From the NCBI RefSeq assembly GCF_005925345.1, contig NZ_SSHJ01000011.1, positions 78,883 to 142,882 of the forward strand: DNA of 64,000 nt, written 5' to 3'. The position numbers and the translations under genes are program-made. Below, piece by piece: positions 1 through 8,127 of this stretch; the first letter of the stretch is position 1; every line of letters begins with the position of its first letter. Below the pieces are notes generated by a model. The model was not told the DNA's origin. It made no database searches and saw nothing but the letters and a program-made list of their open reading frames with translations. This stretch comes from Pedobacter ureilyticus (lineage in GTDB: Bacteria > Bacteroidota > Bacteroidia > Sphingobacteriales > Sphingobacteriaceae).

Positions 1-2
1 CC

Positions 3-1085
3 TTTTTGGTAAATACAGCAGGTGGTGTGGTAGAAAAAACTTTCACCCAACGTATGCAAAAGCCAGACCGTGCTACTTTTGTGGGCACCGGTAAGTTGGA
101 AGAAATACAGACCTATGTAAAAGCAGAAGAAATTGATATCGTGGTGTTCGATGATGAACTTTCGCCATCACAACTGCGTAATATAGAACGAGAACTGAAA
201 GTTAAAATCTTAGACAGAAGTAATTTAATTCTCGATATTTTTGCGGGCAGAGCACAAACTGCACAAGCAAAAACACAGGTAGAACTAGCACAATTGCAAT
301 ACTTGCTGCCACGTTTAACGCGTATGTGGACCCACTTAGAGCGTCAAAAAGGAGGTATCGGGATGCGTGGCCCGGGTGAAAGCCAAATCGAGAGTGACAG
401 AAGGATGATTTTAGAAAAAATCACTTTGTTAAAAGACCGCTTAAAACTGATTGACAGGCAAAACGAAACGCAGCGCAAAAACCGCGGACAGTTAATTCGT
501 GTGGCTTTGGTGGGTTATACCAACGTTGGTAAATCAACCATCATGAATATGTTGTCTAAATCTGAAGTGTTTGCCGAGAATAAACTTTTTGCAACCTTAG
601 ATACTACAGTTAGAAAGGTAGTTATTGAAAACTTGCCATTCTTGCTATCAGATACCGTTGGTTTTATCCGTAAGCTACCTCACCATTTGGTAGAGTGCTT
701 TAAATCTACCTTAGATGAAGTGCGTGAAGCCGATATTTTGGTACATGTGGTAGATGTTTCACATCCAAATTTTGAAGACCAAATACACACCGTAAACGAA
801 ACTTTGAAAGACTTAGGCGCAAGGGATAAGGAAACGATTATGGTATTCAACAAAATCGATGCTTATGTTGCTCCAGAGTTTAATAATTTGGTAGATGTTG
901 ATGAGCAACGTGAACCCGTAACCTTGGCAGATTTCAAGAAAACTTGGATGGCGCACAACAATGCTCCGGCCATTTTTATATCAGCTACGCAAAAAGAAAA
1001 TTTAGAAGAATTTAGAACATTATTGTACGATAAAGTGAAAGATATTCATACCACGAGATATCCGTATGATAGGTTGCTTTATTAG
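3..1085 (+). CDS. hflX: GTPase HflX (5' end outside window)
   Basis: Ribosome-associated GTPase of the HflX family, which binds the large subunit and splits stalled or heat-damaged ribosomes. The frame is open to the left edge, so the N-terminus is missing; the TTG at position 6 is not a likely start because family similarity runs through it. The HflX-specific domain is followed by the hallmark GGIGMRGPGESQIE (about 350-390 nt), then a TRAFAC G domain: G1 GYTNVGKST (about 513-540), G2 LFATLDTT, G3 DTVGF and G4 NKID. The C-terminus looks complete. Downstream lies an oppositely oriented S23-like gene, then rbfA, another ribosome factor. Confidence 0.95.
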   Translation, partial: FLVNTAGGVVEKTFTQRMQKPDRATFVGTGKLEEIQTYVKAEEIDIVVFDDELSPSQLRNIERELKVKILDRSNLILDIFAGRAQTAQAKTQVELAQLQYLLPRLTRMWTHLERQKGGIGMRGPGESQIESDRRMILEKITLLKDRLKLIDRQNETQRKNRGQLIRVALVGYTNVGKSTIMNMLSKSEVFAENKLFATLDTTVRKVVIENLPFLLSDTVGFIRKLPHHLVECFKSTLDEVREADILVHVVDVSHPNFEDQIHTVNETLKDLGARDKETIMVFNKIDAYVAPEFNNLVDVDEQREPVTLADFKKTWMAHNNAPAIFISATQKENLEEFRTLLYDKVKDIHTTRYPYDRLLY

Positions 1086-1099
1086 TGAATAACCAATTA

Positions 1100-1608
1100 T
1101 CAAGCACCAATAATCAAATTAGCGAAAGCGTAAATAGTTGTAGAATTAACTGGATTTCTTGATGATTGCGTTAAAAATGAGTGTAAGTTGTTGGGCTTCA
1201 TCAACTAGTTTGTTTTTGGTTTCATCTAAAAAAGGCTTGTCGTGAATATCAATAAGATTTAGCCAAAGCTTGGTTTCTTTCGCTTCTTTTCGGCAAATTT
1301 TTATTCTGAAAAGAAAATCAGCTTTGCTTAAACTTTCATTTGCTTCTATATAGTTCGCAGCAACAGAACCAGAAGACCTAGTGACTTGTTTAATGTCTTG
1401 TATGTTAGCAATATTAGCCGTTACTTCTTTGCAATAACTTCTTACAGCTTTTGCAAAAAGGAAAGTTCTGTTCTCTAGGTCGAAGTTTGTAAAGTTGCTC
1501 ATTAATTAAATATAAGTATTTTTACATCGGATTTTGATTTGAACTGTCTTTAAGAGCTTTTAGAAGTAATTTTGATAAGGGATTTGTGATTTGATTATTG
1601 GTGCTTGA
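1100..1608. repeat. 20-bp inverted repeat enclosing the S23-like gene
   Basis: TCAAGCACCAATAATCAAAT at 1100-1119 is the exact reverse complement of 1589-1608. A second, partly overlapping outer match, CAATTATCAA at 1094-1103 and its complement at 1619-1628, extends the symmetry with an unpaired stretch on the right side. The arms enclose one small gene (1146-1502, minus) and little else, so the roughly 510-nt block could fold as a long stem with the gene in its loop. Similar words (CCAATGATCAAATTCCAAT) occur at about 7483-7505, so the arm belongs to a dispersed repeat family. Whether the block is mobile is inference. Confidence 0.75.
1146..1502 (-). CDS. Four-helix-bundle protein, S23/IVS-encoded family
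   Basis: A 118-residue all-alpha protein of the four-helix-bundle family first described as proteins encoded by intervening sequences in 23S rRNA and related in fold to Avd, the accessory protein of diversity-generating retroelements. The family pattern is visible: an N-terminal helix with VRSYC, RSSGSVAANYIEA in the middle (family consensus R.A.SI..NIAEG), then a helix with RKEAKETKLWL. No catalytic residues are expected. Here it lies outside rRNA, alone between hflX and rbfA on the opposite strand, and is enclosed by a 20-bp inverted repeat. The biological role of solitary copies is unknown; nucleic-acid binding is plausible. Confidence 0.85.
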   Translation of the reverse strand: MSNFTNFDLENRTFLFAKAVRSYCKEVTANIANIQDIKQVTRSSGSVAANYIEANESLSKADFLFRIKICRKEAKETKLWLNLIDIHDKPFLDETKNKLVDEAQQLTLIFNAIIKKSS

Positions 1609-1658
1609 GCATTGGAGTTTGATAATTGAATATTGGAATTTGGTAATTTATTTAAGAT

Positions 1659-2048
1659 ATGGAAAGTAACAGACAAAAGAAGTTTGCAGGATTATTACAG
1701 GAAGAATTGGCGTCAATTTTTCAGCGTGAAGGCGCTGCTTACTTGCCAAATACATTGGTAACCATTACTAAGGTTCGAGTATCGCCAGATTTAGCGGTGG
1801 CTAAAGTTTACCTTAGCTTTTTAAATACAAACAACACGAGCTTATCTGTAGCTACGGTTAATTCTCATGCTGGCGAAATTAGATATAAACTCGGTTCACG
1901 CATTCGCCATCAGGCTCGTGTAGTGCCTACTTTAACTTTCTTTGTAGATGATACCAATGAGTATGTAGAAAGAATGGACCAAATTTTCGACAAAATAGCA
2001 AAAGAGCGCAAAGACACCGACGGCAGCGAGAACACAGAGAGCGAATAA
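1659..2048 (+). CDS. rbfA: Ribosome-binding factor A
   Basis: RbfA, 129 residues, a single KH-type domain protein that binds the immature 30S subunit and assists 16S rRNA 5'-end maturation. The N-terminal signature (RQKKFAGLLQEELASIFQRE), the central VRVSPDLAVAKVYLSF and the segment with IRHQARVVPTLTFFVDD match the family. The last 15 residues are acidic and polar. The stop codon abuts the start of the next gene (2049), so the two are probably translated from one message. The start at 1659 follows directly after the repeat-rich spacer. Confidence 0.93.
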   Translation: MESNRQKKFAGLLQEELASIFQREGAAYLPNTLVTITKVRVSPDLAVAKVYLSFLNTNNTSLSVATVNSHAGEIRYKLGSRIRHQARVVPTLTFFVDDTNEYVERMDQIFDKIAKERKDTDGSENTESE

Positions 2049-2684
2049 ATGAATAAATACATCCGGGAACCTGGAAACTTTATTACTCATTTTCTGCCTG
2101 CAATTTTAGCGTTGCCAGGATTACACCTATTGCTAGAAAAATCTTCTACTGTTTTTGAAAATGTAGCGGCATGGGTTTATGGTGGTGGTATCTTATTACT
2201 TTTTAGCGTAAGTGCTATTTATCATAGTGTACCTAAAACAGCATATGGCATTAGATTTTGGCAGAAATTTGACCACTGTTGCATCTATTTAATGATTGCT
2301 GGCTCATTTACGCCAACCACTTTAATTTTGTTTGAAGGCTGGGTAAGGTGGCTTGCTTTTAGTTTGGTATGGCTGGTAGCAATTATTGGCTGCTTGCTCA
2401 AAATTTTCAATAAGCTAAAAAAAGGAAATCTTTCTACTGCCCTCTATATTGCTATGGGCTGCTTAATTATTCCTTTTATGGCTAAAATGATTGAAAGCGT
2501 GCCTCCAATGGGTTTGGTTTGGTTGTTTTTGGGTGGAGTTTTCTATATCGGTGGCACTTATTATTATGCAAAAGACAAACCTTTGTACAAGTATTTACAT
2601 AGCCACGAACTTTGGCACCTATTTGTAAACTTTGGTGCGTTGTCACATTTTTTCTACAACTACTTTTACGTGTTTAAAGGTTAG
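2049..2684 (+). CDS. Hemolysin III / PAQR family membrane protein
   Basis: A 211-residue integral membrane protein of the HlyIII/YqfA (PAQR-related) family with seven predicted hydrophobic segments. Conserved family histidines are visible in AIYHSVP (third segment region) and in the C-terminal SHELWHLFVNFGALSHFFY, the pattern that in PAQR proteins coordinates a metal near the membrane surface. The name hemolysin is historical; the bacterial members are linked to membrane lipid homeostasis and their reaction is not settled. It starts one base after rbfA stops, which suggests cotranscription. No terminator is obvious until the repeat-rich spacer that follows. Confidence 0.85.
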   Translation: MNKYIREPGNFITHFLPAILALPGLHLLLEKSSTVFENVAAWVYGGGILLLFSVSAIYHSVPKTAYGIRFWQKFDHCCIYLMIAGSFTPTTLILFEGWVRWLAFSLVWLVAIIGCLLKIFNKLKKGNLSTALYIAMGCLIIPFMAKMIESVPPMGLVWLFLGGVFYIGGTYYYAKDKPLYKYLHSHELWHLFVNFGALSHFFYNYFYVFKG

Positions 2685-3011
2685 GTTCTACCCGCAGATG
2701 TTCGCTGATTTCTCCGCAGATATAAGGGGATGTAATTTTACGGCACAAGTTTAGGTTAAAGTAAGCCTATGCAAATCAGCGATAAATATTAGGCTTTTGA
2801 GGGGCTTTCTTAAATAATTGCAAAGCCTTTAGTTAAATAAACCCGGTTGTAGCGAACACGTAGGGGCAAACTTATGTTTGGCCCGAAGTAAAGCGTAAAA
2901 CGGGGCTTTCGAAACAACAGAGCTACCATCTTTGCTTTTCAAAAATCAAAGTTTAAAAGTAACAAAGGCAATGCAAAGCTAAGCTTTTACAAATAAATCG
3001 TAAATTTAAGT
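2685..3011. other. Noncoding spacer with hairpin repeats
   Basis: This 327-nt gap shows no supported gene. It begins with sequence of the type CCGCAGAT...CTGATTT, resembling dispersed Bacteroidota repeats. At 2863-2871 and 2876-2884 is a short hairpin (GGGGCAAAC / GTTTGGCCC, one mismatch) related to the palindromes at 35370-35422. The segment just before 3012 is A/T rich and must hold the promoter of the next gene, but I could not assign clear boxes. Confidence 0.5.
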
Positions 3012-3668
3012 ATGAGCAAATTGATTTTGATTTTCTTATTAGGCTTATCGTTACAAATAAATGCACAGCAGCACCCAACCATTAAAAACGGATTGGAGTC
3101 TTTTGTGAGAGCCAATACCATTTACCCTATGTATGCGAAAGAAAACTGCATACAAGGAAGTATTGAAATTGCATTTAAAATAAATAAAGAGGGAAAAGTA
3201 ACCTATACAAGCATTACCAAAGGTATTGGTGCAGATTTAGATGCCGAGGCGCTGCGGCTAATTAAGCTTACCAGCGGAAAATGGACCGTACCTACAGGCT
3301 ACGACACTACATTTCTTATTCGTTCGCCGATGAAATTTTCGCTACAAGACTATGGCTGTGAGCAGCTTAACCCAGGTAGTATGGGGCTAGCTATTAAACA
3401 GTATAATGATGATATGACTTCGCTTAGTAAAATAGCTAATTTCTATAGAAATAGAGAAAATGGAACAGAGAACTTTATTGAAGAAGAGACAATCATTGCC
3501 TTAAAAAATGAAATGGGAGTTGATGATGAGTATTTGAACAAGAAAATAGCTATTGCAGAGAAAAAAATTAGTCAGGGAGATTTGCAAAGCGCCTGCGAAG
3601 ATTTTAAGTTTGTGAAATATATGGGCTCTACAAAAGCGGACAAACTGCTTGCCAAATATTGTAAATAA
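3012..3668 (+). CDS. Secreted protein with TonB C-terminal-like domain
   Basis: A 218-residue exported protein. A signal peptide (residues 1-19, ending INAQ) is followed by a TonB-C-type domain (about 35-110) containing GSIEIAFKINKEGKVTYTSITKGIGADLDAEA, the usual beta-alpha-beta core with the IxxGxGxxLDxEA pattern. The C-terminal part (about 165-218) ends in GDLQSACEDFKFVKYMGSTKADKLLAKYC, a pattern often seen in Bacteroidota TonB-C-domain proteins. There is no N-terminal transmembrane anchor as in real TonB, so it is probably periplasmic and not an energy transducer for a specific receptor. Substrate and partner are unknown. Confidence 0.7.
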   Translation: MSKLILIFLLGLSLQINAQQHPTIKNGLESFVRANTIYPMYAKENCIQGSIEIAFKINKEGKVTYTSITKGIGADLDAEALRLIKLTSGKWTVPTGYDTTFLIRSPMKFSLQDYGCEQLNPGSMGLAIKQYNDDMTSLSKIANFYRNRENGTENFIEEETIIALKNEMGVDDEYLNKKIAIAEKKISQGDLQSACEDFKFVKYMGSTKADKLLAKYCK

Positions 3669-3670
3669 AC

Positions 3671-4072
3671 ATGCGTACATTTCTCCGTGCTTTTGCTTTT
3701 CTAGATTTAATATCACTTGTTTTTATGTCGATGCAATTATGGGCGATATTAAAAAACTATAGCAACTTCTCTTTGCTTTCAGAAAAAGTACAGGGCGTAC
3801 TTATGTTTCCAATGTTTATTTTAGTCTTAACTGGTGCTTATGGCTTATTTTTCATCAAAAAATTTGGATTTGTTAGCTATTACATTCAATTTCCTTTTAG
3901 GCTTTACCTCTGGGTTTTTACGTTAGGTTTTATCACTTTATTTCCAGAGGCATTGGGCAATTACGATGATAAATGGTTTTCGATACTATTTAAAGCGTGT
4001 TTTGTTGGCGAATTCATAAGATTATTTTTAACCGTCAAGTTTCATTATCAACTAAAGGCACAATCACATTAA
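3671..4072 (+). CDS. Small four-TM membrane protein
   Basis: A 133-residue protein with about four hydrophobic segments (residues 10-30, 42-65, 70-100 and 104-125) and no recognisable catalytic motif. I do not recognise the family. It begins three bases after the preceding gene ends, so the two are probably cotranscribed. Its last 38 bases overlap the 3' end of the convergent lipid-kinase gene (4035-4931), a tail-to-tail arrangement in which both stops lie within the partner's coding sequence. Confidence 0.65.
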   Translation: MRTFLRAFAFLDLISLVFMSMQLWAILKNYSNFSLLSEKVQGVLMFPMFILVLTGAYGLFFIKKFGFVSYYIQFPFRLYLWVFTLGFITLFPEALGNYDDKWFSILFKACFVGEFIRLFLTVKFHYQLKAQSH

Positions 4073-4931
4073 TGGCATTGGGTAGTATCTTTGCCTCTAC
4101 TTTATTTGTTTTTCCCAAATACTCGCCGTCTACCTGAAAATGAGCTTTGTATTTGGTGGTTATCTGCACTTCTGATGCGTGAAAACTTTCTATTTTTTTG
4201 GGGTTCCATGGGAGTTTACTGATCCATATTTTCAAAATCTCCATTACATCGTATTCTTTAATTAAAATAATTTCAAAAACATCGTCATCTAATTTACCAT
4301 CTGGGTTGATATTAAAACCTGTGCCGTATTTGGTGGCATTGGCAATAACCACCATCGCTGCTTTAGTCTTAATTTGACGGTCGGCAACTTTAAATTGCAC
4401 TTGCATTTTTCTGTGGTTCCAAAAGGCATGCCATGCCGATTTTGCATAAGTTAACATGCCTCTGGTTGGTAGTTCATCAAATTTTTTAACTAGATAGGCA
4501 TTAAAACCAATGTCTGATAAATGAATGCAGAGTTCATCGTTAACCATAGTAGCATGGATTTTTTTCGGCGTTCCATTTGCGGCAACGGCTAAAGCTTCTT
4601 CAAAATTTAACGGAATACCAAGCTCCTTAGCCATTCCATTAGCCGAGCCTGCTGGTATAACCCCAATAGGTATTTCTGTATTTAATAAGCATTCGGCAAC
4701 CAGTTTTAAGGTGCCATCGCCACCTACGGCAATTACCCTATCTGCCTTTATTTTTTGTATTGCTTTGGTAACCTGCTCAACGTTACATTTGCGTGGCAGC
4801 TCAAAAATCTCGATAGCAATGTCGCTATCGCTAAAAAAATTGATAATCTGCTCGCTTAAACTGGTGTCTTTATCTCCAGAACCTCGATTTACTACAAAAA
4901 GTAACCGTAATTTGGTTTGTTTATTGGTCAT
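4035..4931 (-). CDS. Diacylglycerol kinase-family lipid kinase
   Basis: A 298-residue member of the DagK_cat/YegS family, cytosolic enzymes that phosphorylate diacylglycerol or other lipids with ATP. The nucleotide-binding GGDGT motif is at residues 70-74 (AVGGDGTLKLVAECLL), followed by PAGSANGMAKELGIP, the family's P-G-T/S-x-N stretch, and a C-terminal beta domain with NPDGKLDDDVFEI, where the conserved D-G-x-L-D-D contact sits. Length is normal. Its neighbour on the other side is a divergent App1-type phosphatase, suggesting a phospholipid theme. The real lipid substrate cannot be read from sequence. Confidence 0.88.
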   Translation of the reverse strand: MTNKQTKLRLLFVVNRGSGDKDTSLSEQIINFFSDSDIAIEIFELPRKCNVEQVTKAIQKIKADRVIAVGGDGTLKLVAECLLNTEIPIGVIPAGSANGMAKELGIPLNFEEALAVAANGTPKKIHATMVNDELCIHLSDIGFNAYLVKKFDELPTRGMLTYAKSAWHAFWNHRKMQVQFKVADRQIKTKAAMVVIANATKYGTGFNINPDGKLDDDVFEIILIKEYDVMEILKIWISKLPWNPKKIESFHASEVQITTKYKAHFQVDGEYLGKTNKVEAKILPNAINVIVPLVDNET

Positions 4932-4982
4932 ATAAATAATATGATATAAAACAACAATTGCGCTAGTCTGTTTTAAATAAAT

Positions 4983-5960
4983 ATGTCAAAAAAAAATGCA
5001 GAAGTAAAGGTATATCACGGCTACGGCCATACGCATAATTTGGTAGTTTATGGCCATGTTTTTAAGCATAGGGCCGTTGCAAAGCAACGTTTCAAAAATG
5101 GCTTTTTTGTAAATCTAAGACATTTAGTTAAGCTATTTGTGCTGAAACCCTATCCTTTTGCTAAAGTTCAACTAAATTTTAACGGCCAAACTATAGTTAC
5201 CAATGCTGCATACGATGGCTTTTTTAAATTTGAATGGGAAGCCAATGAAAATGTAGTAGCTGGATGGCACGAGGTTGATGTTACCGCCTTTACCGAAGAA
5301 GGGAAACAATTAGCAAAGTCGACAGGTTCTTTATACGTTCCGCATATTACGCAGTACGCTTTTATTTCTGATATTGATGATACCATTATGGTTTCTCACT
5401 CTAAAACTATTGGTAAAAGATTAAGAGAGCTATTGTTGAAAAATCCAAGAACTCGCAAAACATTTCAATCAACTAAATACCACTACGAACTGTTGGCAAA
5501 AGCACATACCGAACCGCAGCAGCCCAACCCTTTCTTCTATGTATCTAGCAGCGAGTGGAACTTGTACGATTACCTTTTAGAGACATTTCGTTTTAATGGA
5601 TTTCCAGAAGGAGCATTTTTGCTCAATCAATTGAAGCGCTGGAAAGATTTACTGAAAACAGGTAAAACTGGACACGAAGGAAAGTTATTGCGGATCATGA
5701 GAATTATAGATGCTTTTCCTAACCAAAAATTTATTTTCTTTGGCGATAATTCACAGAAAGATCCAGAAATTTATTATAAAATTGCAGAAAAATATGGCAA
5801 AAATATAATTGCTGTTTATATTAGAAACGTGAGAAAATCTAAATTATTCGAAACACAAGAAATATTGAATAAATTAGAGGACAAAAATATTAGTACCTGC
5901 CTTTTTGTGCATAGCGAAGACGCCATTGCTCACTCCAAAAAAATAGGCTTAATTAGTTAA
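4983..5960 (+). CDS. App1-type phosphatase (DUF2183)
   Basis: A 325-residue protein with the App1-like catalytic domain, named after yeast phosphatidate phosphatase App1. The N-terminal part (about 15-120) is a beta-rich domain with YDGFFKFEW. The HAD-like catalytic motif DIDDTI lies at residues 130-135, followed by YVSSSEWNLYDYL and FFGDNSQKDPEIY, which supply the other two phosphatase motifs. There is no signal peptide, so it is cytosolic. It is divergent from the lipid kinase gene with a 51-bp gap that must hold both promoters; opposite reactions on phosphatidate or related lipids are plausible but not shown. Confidence 0.85.
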   Translation: MSKKNAEVKVYHGYGHTHNLVVYGHVFKHRAVAKQRFKNGFFVNLRHLVKLFVLKPYPFAKVQLNFNGQTIVTNAAYDGFFKFEWEANENVVAGWHEVDVTAFTEEGKQLAKSTGSLYVPHITQYAFISDIDDTIMVSHSKTIGKRLRELLLKNPRTRKTFQSTKYHYELLAKAHTEPQQPNPFFYVSSSEWNLYDYLLETFRFNGFPEGAFLLNQLKRWKDLLKTGKTGHEGKLLRIMRIIDAFPNQKFIFFGDNSQKDPEIYYKIAEKYGKNIIAVYIRNVRKSKLFETQEILNKLEDKNISTCLFVHSEDAIAHSKKIGLIS

Positions 5961-5965
5961 CAAGT

Positions 5966-6364
5966 ATGAAAAGAATAATTTTTGCATTGCTAGTAACGCT
6001 TACACTACAAGCCTGCACCAAAGACCTTAGCTTGATTAAACAAAATGATACCAAATGGGTTTTAACCCGTTGGCCAGGAAAAATTTTACCTACCACTGCA
6101 GAAGCTACACTAAATATTACTGAAGGAAGTAAAATTGGTGGTAAATCTTTTTGTAACACTTATGGAGGCAATGCGGTAATCAACGGAAATGCTATTCAGT
6201 TCAGCAAAATTTTTGGCACTAAAATGTACTGTGAGGCCGTAGGCGATGCCGAAAATAAGTACTATGCAGATTTAGAAAAAGTAACTGCCGGCAAAGTTTC
6301 GGGCAACAGACTTTATCTGTACCAAAATGAAACTCTACTGATGGCTTTCTTAAAAACTGAATAA
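5966..6364 (+). CDS. META-domain lipoprotein
   Basis: A 132-residue lipoprotein. The signal peptide ends in LQAC, a good lipobox with the modified Cys at residue 17. The rest is a META/HslJ-like domain: the W-x-L-x-x-W start (KWVLTRWPG), LNITEGSKIGGKSFCNTYGG (consensus G..GCN.Y.G) and SKIFGTKMYCEAVGDAENKYYADLEKV, matching the family's T.M.C....E..f...L pattern. Such proteins are associated with stress or motility in other bacteria, but their molecular function is unknown. It begins five bases after the App1-like gene and is probably in the same operon. Confidence 0.85.
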   Translation: MKRIIFALLVTLTLQACTKDLSLIKQNDTKWVLTRWPGKILPTTAEATLNITEGSKIGGKSFCNTYGGNAVINGNAIQFSKIFGTKMYCEAVGDAENKYYADLEKVTAGKVSGNRLYLYQNETLLMAFLKTE

Positions 6365-6453
6365 GATTTTCACCCTCAATTTCTTTACACTCTCTTTGAT
6401 TGTTTTGGCATTATTAGTGTGTATGTTTTTCTACACACAAAAAACCTTAAACA

Positions 6454-6810
6454 ATGAAAAGAACTATCTTATCTGCAGTTATGCTTGCGAGTTTTGTAGG
6501 CATGGCATCTGCTCAAACTGTTAATGGCATTAAGCTATCTGATTTAAAAGAGGAGTATTTAGAAGTGTCCGTTTTCGAAAAAACTTTTAGCAAAAAACAA
6601 TTTGTTTTTTTGGAATATGGGCAGAATGTTAGGGAAGATTTTGATGCTGGGGTTATAAAGGATGAGAAAGGAAAGCCTTTGCCATTTAATTCACTAATTG
6701 AATTTGTTAATCATATGAAAAAATACGACTATGAGGTGTCTGAAGTTTATACGGTAAGAGATGGAGATAGTCGAGTAAAAAAGTTTTTCGTCTTGAAGCT
6801 TAAGTTGTGA
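6454..6810 (+). CDS. Hypothetical exported protein
   Basis: A 118-residue protein with a clear signal peptide (MKRTILSAVMLASFVGMASAQ, cleavage after residue 20 or 21). The mature part is charged and mixed alpha/beta, without cysteines or metal motifs; GQNVREDFDAGVIKDEKGKPLPFNSLIEFVNHM suggests a small globular domain. I do not recognise a family. It sits 90 bp after the META lipoprotein and 39 bp before aat. Periplasmic location is inferred from the signal peptide alone. Confidence 0.6.
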   Translation: MKRTILSAVMLASFVGMASAQTVNGIKLSDLKEEYLEVSVFEKTFSKKQFVFLEYGQNVREDFDAGVIKDEKGKPLPFNSLIEFVNHMKKYDYEVSEVYTVRDGDSRVKKFFVLKLKL

Positions 6811-6849
6811 TTTTATGGCAATCTATCGAGTAGTTCAGTATTTTTGAGG

Positions 6850-7485
6850 ATGGTTTTTAGCTTACCTGAAGATGAAATTGTATTTCCCAATCCCAAACTG
6901 GCCGATGAAGACGGGCTATTAGCCATTGGTGGAGATTTGAGTACCGAGCGATTAATTCTTGCATATCAGCACGGTATTTTTCCATGGTTTAGCGATGATG
7001 ACCCGATCTGCTGGTACTCACCTCATGAGCGCTGTGTTATTTATCCCGATAGGATTAAAATTAGCAAAAGCATGAAGCAGACCTTAAAAAACGATAGCTA
7101 TAAGGTAACTGCCAACCAAGCTTTCAAAAAGGTAATTGCAAACTGTGCAAAAGTAGTTCGCAAAGATCAACCCGGCACTTGGATTACTCAAGAAATGCAA
7201 CAAGCTTACATCAATTTACACCAATTAGGTTGGGCACACAGTGTAGAAGTTTGGAAAGAAGACAAGTTAGTAGGCGGACTTTACGGTGTTGCCATTGGTA
7301 AAGTTTTTTGCGGAGAAAGTATGTTTAGTTTGGTAAGCAATGCTTCAAAAATCGCATTGATTTATCTTTGTCAGCAAACTGATTTCGAATTGATAGATTG
7401 CCAATTGCCTAACGAACATTTGCTTAGTTTGGGTGCCGAAATGATAGACAAAGAAACTTATATGAGTTTGCTAAATAACCAATGA
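6850..7485 (+). CDS. aat: Leucyl/phenylalanyl-tRNA-protein transferase
   Basis: Aat transfers Leu or Phe from aminoacyl-tRNA to N-terminal Lys/Arg of proteins, creating N-degrons for ClpS-ClpAP. I chose the ATG at 6850 over an in-frame TTG at 6844, because the product then begins MVFSLPEDEIVFPNP as in the family. Length is 212 residues, typical. Signatures: LADEDGLLAIGGDLS, GIFPWF, WYSPHERCVI, GTWITQEMQQAYINLH, VGGLYGVAIGKVFCGESMFS and a C-terminal LIDCQLPNEHLLSLGAE. There is no clp gene nearby. The spacer after it contains repeat words shared with the 1100-1608 inverted repeat. Confidence 0.95.
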   Translation: MVFSLPEDEIVFPNPKLADEDGLLAIGGDLSTERLILAYQHGIFPWFSDDDPICWYSPHERCVIYPDRIKISKSMKQTLKNDSYKVTANQAFKKVIANCAKVVRKDQPGTWITQEMQQAYINLHQLGWAHSVEVWKEDKLVGGLYGVAIGKVFCGESMFSLVSNASKIALIYLCQQTDFELIDCQLPNEHLLSLGAEMIDKETYMSLLNNQ

Positions 7486-7545
7486 TCAAATTCCAATTTT
7501 CAAACCCTACTACATCCAGTTCAAAATGAACTAATGGCTATTGAA

Positions 7546-8127
7546 CTATTGAACACTTTTTCTCAGTTTCTCTATAAACGCTACAAACTTTTTGCTGTGA
7601 TAGTTTGCAGCGCCTTCGTGCTTAAAAGATAACCTGCCTTTCGTATCGAAAACTACTGTAGTTGGCAATGAGCCTGCAAATATTTGTTCTGGCACATTGC
7701 TAGCCATTTGGTAAACTGGCATATCGTATTTTTTAGCTTTCATGTAACCATTCGCTTTTTCAAAATTACTATCGGCATCTAAAAGGATGAAAACAACATC
7801 CCCATTGTTTTTATACTGCTGGTACAATTTATTGATAGATGGCATTTCGGCTAAACAGGGTGGGCACCACGTAGCCCAAAAATTAAGGAATACCACTTTT
7901 CCTTTCAGCTCATTTAACGCTATTGTTTTCCCATTTTGATCCTTAAATTTTAAGTCTAAAGCTGGGGTAGCTAACGTTTTTTCAGATTGAACGTCAGGAT
8001 TGAATAAACCTATTTGCATTAAACCTTGAATTACTAAAGCCTTAGCAGAAGGCACAAATAGAATTAATGCTAAAATTAGGATGAAAATCCCGTTGGAGAT
8101 ATATTTTTTAATGTTCTTTTTGTCCAT
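7546..8127 (-). CDS. TlpA/ResA-like membrane thioredoxin
   Basis: A 193-residue thioredoxin-fold protein anchored by one N-terminal transmembrane segment (residues 12-30) with the catalytic domain expected in the periplasm. The active site is CPPC at 88-91 in LNFWATWCPPCLAEMP, and the cis-Pro loop is LPTTVVFD. It fits the TlpA/ResA family of periplasmic thiol reductases used in cytochrome c maturation or protein disulfide reduction. Start and stop overlap with the upstream M28 peptidase gene as TAATG (8125-8129), so translation is probably coupled. The exact client is unknown. Confidence 0.88.
   Translation of the reverse strand: MDKKNIKKYISNGIFILILALILFVPSAKALVIQGLMQIGLFNPDVQSEKTLATPALDLKFKDQNGKTIALNELKGKVVFLNFWATWCPPCLAEMPSINKLYQQYKNNGDVVFILLDADSNFEKANGYMKAKKYDMPVYQMASNVPEQIFAGSLPTTVVFDTKGRLSFKHEGAANYHSKKFVAFIEKLRKSVQ

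Noticed and set aside
4525..4935. A 136-codon plus-strand frame
   Set aside because: It is fully antisense to the lipid kinase gene, whose protein matches its family along the whole length.
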